Made by a program: the position numbers and the translations under genes
NCBI GenBank assembly: GCA_016840945.1
Contig: JAEORJ010000299.1
Location: 1 to 11,339 of the forward strand
Origin: Candidatus Gerdarchaeota archaeon
Lineage (GTDB): Archaea; Asgardarchaeota; Heimdallarchaeia; JABLTI01
Direction: 5' to 3'
Length of the DNA stretch: 11,339 nt
Shown: positions 7,901 through 11,339 of the stretch, one piece after another
Position numbering within the stretch: the stretch's first letter is position 1
Layout of the letters: every line of letters starts with the position of its first letter
Notes under the pieces: generated by a model
What the model was told of the DNA's origin: nothing
The model's database searches: none
Seen by the model: the letters and a program-made list of their open reading frames with translations, nothing else

Positions 7901-10900
7901 TTTTTTCTGAGATTAAATTGATAATGGTCGTTAAAAGATCTTTATCAATACCTTTAGAAGATAATGCTTGTGTTGATGGCAATTCGGTTTTAGCTATCAT
8001 TGGTTTTTGTTGGATAAGAGAAGGATCTTCATTAAGACGTAAGGTTTTATTGACAACCTCAAGGGTTTGACGAGTTCCATGAAGAGATTCTAACCAACCA
8101 TCATATGCAGCACTTTGGAATCTGTTCTGTTGGGTATTAACTCTAAATAAGGCTAAAGTTAGTTGGGAACCAAAACCCGCAGCAAAACGAAGAGCATATT
8201 TAACATTATATTTACCACCTTTTGAAAGATTCAATTTACCTAATTCTGGATCTTGTTCTTTCCAATTTGCTACAGGTGGAACAATACCTTTCTCTAAAAT
8301 CTTAATTGCTACAACATCTTCAATACCAGCACCCATCGCATGACCTGTGAATCCTTTAGTGTTAGCAATAACGATGTTATCAATGGAACTACCAAAAGTT
8401 TTTCTCAGAGCATCAATTTCAGCTGAAGCACTTCCTCCTCTGGCAGGAGTGTATGTTTCATGACTAACAAAAACCATTTGTTTAGCAATCTCTTCTCGAG
8501 ATATTCTAAATCTCTTCTCGACTTTTGAAATAAATTCATCCATTTGTGAGGAGATATGCTCTCTATCTAATCTTGTGCCATGAAACGCTGAATTCACAAT
8601 ATGAGTTCCTAACAAATCAACAATAGGTTTAACTCCACGAGTTTTTATAGCACTATCTGATTCCATTATTATTCCTGCAGCACCCATACCGATGATCATG
8701 CCATGTCTTCTATTATCGAATGGTAAAGCTGCTTCCTCAACCTTATCTTTAGTTGTAGCTGCTCCTACTGCTAGAAAGCCTGAAGCTATCCATTCAATCA
8801 TTTCCTCATTCGTTACATCATCAGCTGCGACTACAATAACTCTATTACATCGACCATTACGAATCCAATCTTCTCCTATTGAAATAGCTTGTGTAGTAGA
8901 AGAACATGCAGCATTTACTTGAGTATTTGGTCCTCTTGCTCTAATCAATTGAGCAAATTGTGAGTGACCCATTGAAAGAACTTCAAATAAGAATTTTCGA
9001 CTAAATTCAAATTGAGACTCTTCGGAGGTTAGTTGTGTTTTATTCTTTTCAAACCAACCAGTAATTTGCTTCTTCGCTGATTCATTTGTTATCTGATTTA
9101 TCATTTCTTGATAGAGATTGAGTATTTCTTTATGATTCTTTTTACTATATTTGTCTGCTAGATATTTGGAAATTGTTGATATTAGGTTGCTGTACCCTGG
9201 AAATGCTGAAGCAAAAACAATTCCTGTATCATCCCTCAATGATTCTGGTAATGCCCATCCCTTGGTGATTTCTTTACCAACAGAAGTTAGCGTTTTCATA
9301 GGTACTAAAGGAATACCCGCATCGCGTAAGGCTTCAATACCAGCAGCAAAAGCTAATTGGAACGTGATATCTAAAACAGCAGTAAATTCAATATCTATAC
9401 CATATTCTTTTGAGAGATCAAACTCACCCTTTTGGGCTGCTAATTTGATGACATCTTTAACATTGGCAATTGTTTGGAATTGTGCACCTTTAACAGCATC
9501 CTTTACTAATCGAACAATGTTTTTATCAACCATTTTATTCCTAAATTCCATAGGAATCTTTTCAATAAAATTCTCACCATTGAGTATAGCATCAAAATTT
9601 GAATCGTCAAATACTTGTCTTTTCTTTCCTGGAAGTCCAATGGAAATACCAGTAATTCCAATAGGTTCAGTATTTATTTCTAACTTGTCAATTGCTTCCT
9701 TCTCCTTTATTGCTGAAGCAATTTTCTCTTTGTAGGTGGTATAACCTGCTTTAAGGAATGCTGAAATTGCCGGGCTTTGTAATTCCAAATAATCTTTGAA
9801 AGAAGTATCACTTGTTAGTTCTTTTAGTTCCTGATCTAATAGAACATCGAAAGGTGATTCTCTAGTCATGGACGCAATTTGAGCTTGCCTTTCAATTGGT
9901 TTTCTGAAAAAGAATTTCTTGAGTGGATTCTTGAATTCCTCTGAATAAATCTTATCATCTAAAGATGGATATTTCAAAGGATGACCAAATGCTCCTAGTG
10001 CAGCAATTACTTCATTGAAATGTTGCATTGCTCCTTTCTTAGGATGATTTGATGCTAAAGCAAGATAGTCTTTATTCTTCTCGAGAATCGCTCGAGTAAA
10101 ACTAGTTAGGACATATTTTGGTCCTATTTCGATGAAAGTTTTAACACCATGATCAGTATACATAGACTTTATTTGTTTGATCCACTCGACTGGTGATGAA
10201 ATCTGTTCACATAAAAGATCAATTATTTTGTTTCGAGTAGTGGGATAAAGTCCACCTGTAACATTGCTTGAAATATTTATTTCTGGTTTATTGAAATTTA
10301 ATTTTTCTAATGAAATCCTTAAATGGTCAACAGCTGGTGCAACTATTTCTGAATGGAAAGCTGCAGAAACGGGTAATTGAACTGCTTGAATGCCTTTTTC
10401 AGCAAAAATTTTCATAGCAACTTTTACTGCTTTTGTAGCTCCAGAAATGACTGTTTGGCTTGGAGTATTCTTATTAGCACAAATGACATAGCCATCTATT
10501 GTTTGAAGGATTTTATCAATCTCCTCATACCCTGCATTTACTGAAGCCATTATTCCTTTATCTTTAGTTGAGAATTCAGCCATAGCTTGCCCACGAGGAA
10601 CAACAGCTCTTAATCCATCACCAAAACTTAAGATTCCAGAAGCAACCAAAGCAGCATATTCACCTAGTGAGTGACCTGCAACAAAATCTGGTTTTATACC
10701 AAATGATTCCAAAAGGCGATAAATAGCAATATTGAGTACAAAAATTGCTGGTTGAGTAATTTCTGTTTGTTTTAATAATTCATTTGCTTCTTCATCACTT
10801 TTACCAATAGCAAAAATTGCATCAGTAATCTTAAAATTCATCATTTTTTGAGTTATTTCATCAGCTTCTCTGAACGTTTCCCTAACAATTTCATATTTAT

Positions 10901-11339
10901 CCCAGAGATCTTTACCCATACGAACATATTGACTTCCTTGTCCTGGAAAGAGAAAAGCGATTTTTCCCAATGAATGATCTTCACTGTAAAAGATTCCCTT
11001 ATTTTGCAAGAATGTTCTTTTAGCTTTATCGTTTAAACCTTCTATTATGGTATTTATTGTTGAAGGTAACTCATTAAAGGAACTAACTGTGAACCCTACT
11101 TTTGTTTTATTAACTAACGATTTTGTACTTTCAATAGCTAGGTCTCTTACTCGAGAACCTATACCATCTATTGAATAAGTACTAGTTGGAATTTTATTCT
11201 GATAATTTTGTAATTCAATTAGTAATCTATCGTTTGTATTGGCACCAATAAATAGAGCTTCAGATTCTAAGGCACTATTTTCTTGATAGTGTTTTTGCCA
11301 AGCTTGTTGATCAAAACTCTCTTCAAAATCAGCTCCGTA
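4251..11339 (-). CDS. Iterative type I PKS/fatty-acid synthase-like megasynthase, N terminus outside window
   Basis: The frame stays open to the window edge, so 2362 residues are visible (numbered from the edge) and the start is not in view. The TTG at 11009 is internal: 110 uninterrupted residues precede it and read as a normal pre-AT linker. Domains in order: linker (1-124), malonyl-type acyltransferase (about 125-440), ketosynthase (558-1066), two carrier domains (1132-1209 and 1237-1314), ketoreductase (about 1360-1810), hot-dog dehydratase (about 1835-2108) and Sfp-type phosphopantetheinyl transferase (about 2120-2362). This set resembles PUFA synthase PfaA and enediyne PKSs (KS-AT-ACP-KR-DH-PPTase), but AT precedes KS here. 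It should build a chain from malonyl-CoA, reducing and dehydrating at each cycle. No enoylreductase or thioesterase is seen; either could lie in the missing part or elsewhere. Product unknown. There are no signal peptide or membrane segments in view, so it is probably cytoplasmic. Confidence 0.9.
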   Translation of the reverse strand, partial: YGADFEESFDQQAWQKHYQENSALESEALFIGANTNDRLLIELQNYQNKIPTSTYSIDGIGSRVRDLAIESTKSLVNKTKVGFTVSSFNELPSTINTIIEGLNDKAKRTFLQNKGIFYSEDHSLGKIAFLFPGQGSQYVRMGKDLWDKYEIVRETFREADEITQKMMNFKITDAIFAIGKSDEEANELLKQTEITQPAIFVLNIAIYRLLESFGIKPDFVAGHSLGEYAALVASGILSFGDGLRAVVPRGQAMAEFSTKDKGIMASVNAGYEEIDKILQTIDGYVICANKNTPSQTVISGATKAVKVAMKIFAEKGIQAVQLPVSAAFHSEIVAPAVDHLRISLEKLNFNKPEINISSNVTGGLYPTTRNKIIDLLCEQISSPVEWIKQIKSMYTDHGVKTFIEIGPKYVLTSFTRAILEKNKDYLALASNHPKKGAMQHFNEVIAALGAFGHPLKYPSLDDKIYSEEFKNPLKKFFFRKPIERQAQIASMTRESPFDVLLDQELKELTSDTSFKDYLELQSPAISAFLKAGYTTYKEKIASAIKEKEAIDKLEINTEPIGITGISIGLPGKKRQVFDDSNFDAILNGENFIEKIPMEFRNKMVDKNIVRLVKDAVKGAQFQTIANVKDVIKLAAQKGEFDLSKEYGIDIEFTAVLDITFQLAFAAGIEALRDAGIPLVPMKTLTSVGKEITKGWALPESLRDDTGIVFASAFPGYSNLISTISKYLADKYSKKNHKEILNLYQEMINQITNESAKKQITGWFEKNKTQLTSEESQFEFSRKFLFEVLSMGHSQFAQLIRARGPNTQVNAACSSTTQAISIGEDWIRNGRCNRVIVVAADDVTNEEMIEWIASGFLAVGAATTKDKVEEAALPFDNRRHGMIIGMGAAGIIMESDSAIKTRGVKPIVDLLGTHIVNSAFHGTRLDREHISSQMDEFISKVEKRFRISREEIAKQMVFVSHETYTPARGGSASAEIDALRKTFGSSIDNIVIANTKGFTGHAMGAGIEDVVAIKILEKGIVPPVANWKEQDPELGKLNLSKGGKYNVKYALRFAAGFGSQLTLALFRVNTQQNRFQSAAYDGWLESLHGTRQTLEVVNKTLRLNEDPSLIQQKPMIAKTELPSTQALSSKGIDKDLLTTIINLISEKTGYPVDMIEPNMHLEEDLGIDTVKQAELFGLIRTKYDLPREEGVRIQDYSSVNKIAEYISSKLSPAVSIQKEVSQQPTSTKIEVSSNLPQKEGIVKEIISLISEKTGYPVEMIEPEMELEEDLGIDTVKQAEMFGIIRTKWELPREEGIKIQEYSNVNKIADYILNRLKGSETKQITSAVIDSSQQITKDEIVPAKRLSLQLVDAPVPKEEQISLAKKKFLVVGDNDQFANELQEILLKQKATISKFLDSKMISTDKKLEQEIPSEEIDGLIFIEPKTTQKNKHNNTARTLFLLCKLVKFTEQPFILTITNSDNSFGWEGKTSPIIGSITGFTKTLAREFSNGIVRTVSCLKPEQAISEVASGDGSIEISYDKAGTRRIFIVQESSVSTKQEQFRPTNDDLIIISGGAQGITYEISKKIAETYKSKLALLGRTKLPDNINELVALDQSGLDSLRAQLIEELKAKEEKVTPVIIEKEWSKITKAISVQKALNYLIEKGSPTKYYSVDVVDSENMLQTIQKITSDFKQPVTGIVHGAGLESSKLLSEKKIEDFDSVYNVKAIGFDNLLNNLDTKQLKFVICFSSVAGRFGNAGQVDYSAANDYLNKSCWQLRAQGIHATAICWSAWDEVGMATRGSIMKILKYAGVTPLKIDDGVKAFIQELEYGQEPEVVIAGNLGVLLESPSNFSSVDSKTYPLVGKFKRNYDGSLIAERTFGLETDLYLNHHRFDEIPYFPGVMGLELFAELTKLIYPAKTIKKFENVSFKSAIKFKNDQPRKLRSRLNYNNDTIKLILESNFEKDGVKLGETKIHFTTDIILGEKETKTIELPKTKSGYLIDKSRIYKILPHKDLFRTLKGINDISKQIISVPTEVKGEQFAWNIKGLFAEPLTIEAAFQTMGLLDIIRDSKLGLPFGIKSLEYYQTTEQPAYIIGSKVTDTDFGSLYNFDIVTKTGEIIISSAGYSTVHVDFGADLSGLEDIQIERIKRLFSLPSGTFLEVCNVAKIKELIKANPNIITDYLTTDEIAYMNTLTIEKRRDEWFGGVFAIKTALQKYKPEISVNKIKIEKNELGKPFIKLSKTESIFISITHSNGYAVGILNPTVDTGIDLEIIEKRDQAIVDELLSPRDQEFLQKNKQAITEELITKIWTAKEAASKVLGVGLNIDLHDLIVSKYNEQEITMQIDPVKLPQSNTLKSKAKNIELSTKLDTNEEFVAAVCRLKN
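5016..5837 (-). other. Double hot-dog dehydratase domain with altered catalytic motifs
   Basis: HHRFDEIPYFPGVMGLELF aligns with the PUFA/enediyne dehydratase motif, where HxxxGxxxxP contains the catalytic His. Here the His is kept (1869) but the Gly position is Glu. In the second hot-dog the usual catalytic 'DAAxQ' appears as EAAFQ (Glu2034). Activity is likely but not certain because both positions differ from the common pattern. Alignment is by eye. Confidence 0.75.
5910..7262 (-). other. Ketoreductase domain with structural and catalytic halves
   Basis: The first part (about 1360-1540) is a Rossmann-like structural half. The catalytic half opens with the NADPH-binding ISGGAQGIT and ALLGRT. 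The SDR tetrad is present: Lys1704 in YNVKAIG, Ser1728 in CFSSVAG, Tyr1741 and Asn1745 in VDYSAANDYL. It should reduce the beta-keto group to a hydroxyl. The LDD motif of B-type ketoreductases is not seen (GLESSKLL at that place), so stereochemistry cannot be assigned. Confidence 0.88.
7398..7946 (-). repeat. Tandem acyl-carrier domains, 70% identical, with Thr at the attachment site
   Basis: Two 78-residue carrier domains (7713-7946 and 7398-7631) share 55 of 78 residues by my count. Each contains EEDLGIDTVKQAE. PUFA-type carrier domains normally read LGIDSIKR, with phosphopantetheine on the Ser. Here both copies encode Thr (ACT; residues 1168 and 1273). The linker between them is about 27 residues and Ser/Gln/Pro/Lys-rich. 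The similarity points to internal duplication; tandem carriers raise output in PUFA synthases. Confidence 0.85.
8142..9668 (-). other. Ketosynthase domain, long divergent form
   Basis: It begins at EPIGITGISIGLPGK. The condensing triad is intact: Cys812 in VNAACSSTTQA, His960 in VSHETYTPARGGSASAEI (in place of the usual HGTGT) and His1000 in NTKGFTGHAMGAG. Between the N-terminal strand and the active Cys there is an extra helical stretch of about 90 residues (around 715-800) not found in standard PKS ketosynthases. I recall similar long ketosynthases with 'GPNTQVNAACxSTTQA' in bacterial megasynthases, but I have not checked this. Confidence 0.88.
10020..10961 (-). other. Acyltransferase (malonyl-type) domain of the megasynthase
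   Basis: FPGQGSQY marks the start. GHSLGEYAA carries the nucleophile Ser224 and AAFHS the catalytic His329. The conserved Arg lies in PRGQAMAEF. The AFHS motif is typical of malonyl-CoA-specific rather than methylmalonyl-specific acyltransferases, so malonyl extender units are predicted. It sits upstream of the KS, the reverse of the usual PKS order. The preceding 124 residues resemble the linker normally found between a KS and its AT. Confidence 0.9.

Noticed and set aside
9151..9735. 194-residue open frame on the plus strand inside the ketosynthase region
   Set aside because: It is antisense to a well-conserved catalytic domain, has no recognisable motif and no ribosome site; a composition shadow.
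11007..11009. TTG at 11009 as the start of the megasynthase
   Set aside because: The frame continues open for 110 more residues to the window edge and reads as a pre-AT linker, so the TTG is an internal Leu codon.

Overview
The window looks archaeal, and an Asgard archaeon (Heimdallarchaeia-like) is my best guess. DNA is AT-rich. Genes are preceded by TATA-like boxes and in places by a strong GAGGTGA-type Shine-Dalgarno, and gene ends are followed by T-runs rather than hairpins. The small genes are archaeal in type: an N-terminal RPB9/TFS-type zinc ribbon, a methanogen-like ThiI relative with clustered cysteines, and a short 'LPPSA...' winged-helix protein. The Asgard placement is inference. 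The archaeal call is firmer but has not been tested by any search.

Plus-strand part (1-1915): the C-terminal end of a zinc-ribbon protein; an intergenic region of about 230 bases with several TATA-like boxes and an 18-base dyad; a small RPB9/TFS-like zinc-ribbon protein; and a ThiI-family THUMP protein whose ATP-binding PP-loop signature is degenerate. The ThiI-like gene converges on the next gene so tightly that the two stop codons share bases inside a potential hairpin.

Minus-strand part (1912-11339): read in the direction of transcription, the order is a giant multidomain synthase (cut by the window edge at its N terminus), then a 617-residue winged-helix plus TPR-like protein, then a 79-residue winged-helix protein. 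The synthase occupies 63% of the window. Its visible domain order is linker - AT - KS - ACP - ACP - KR - DH - Sfp-type phosphopantetheinyl transferase. It stays open to the window edge, so the visible portion is 2362 residues and the full protein is longer.

How they may work together (inference): the synthase looks like an iterative type I polyketide or fatty-acid synthase related to PUFA and enediyne synthases. It carries its own enzyme for activating the carrier domains. The two DNA-binding proteins downstream are candidate regulators of it. Such a machine is unexpected in an archaeon, whose membrane lipids are normally isoprenoid. Both carrier domains have Thr where the phosphopantetheine-bearing Ser is normally found. 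No RNA genes, CRISPR arrays, insertion sequences or other mobile elements were seen.
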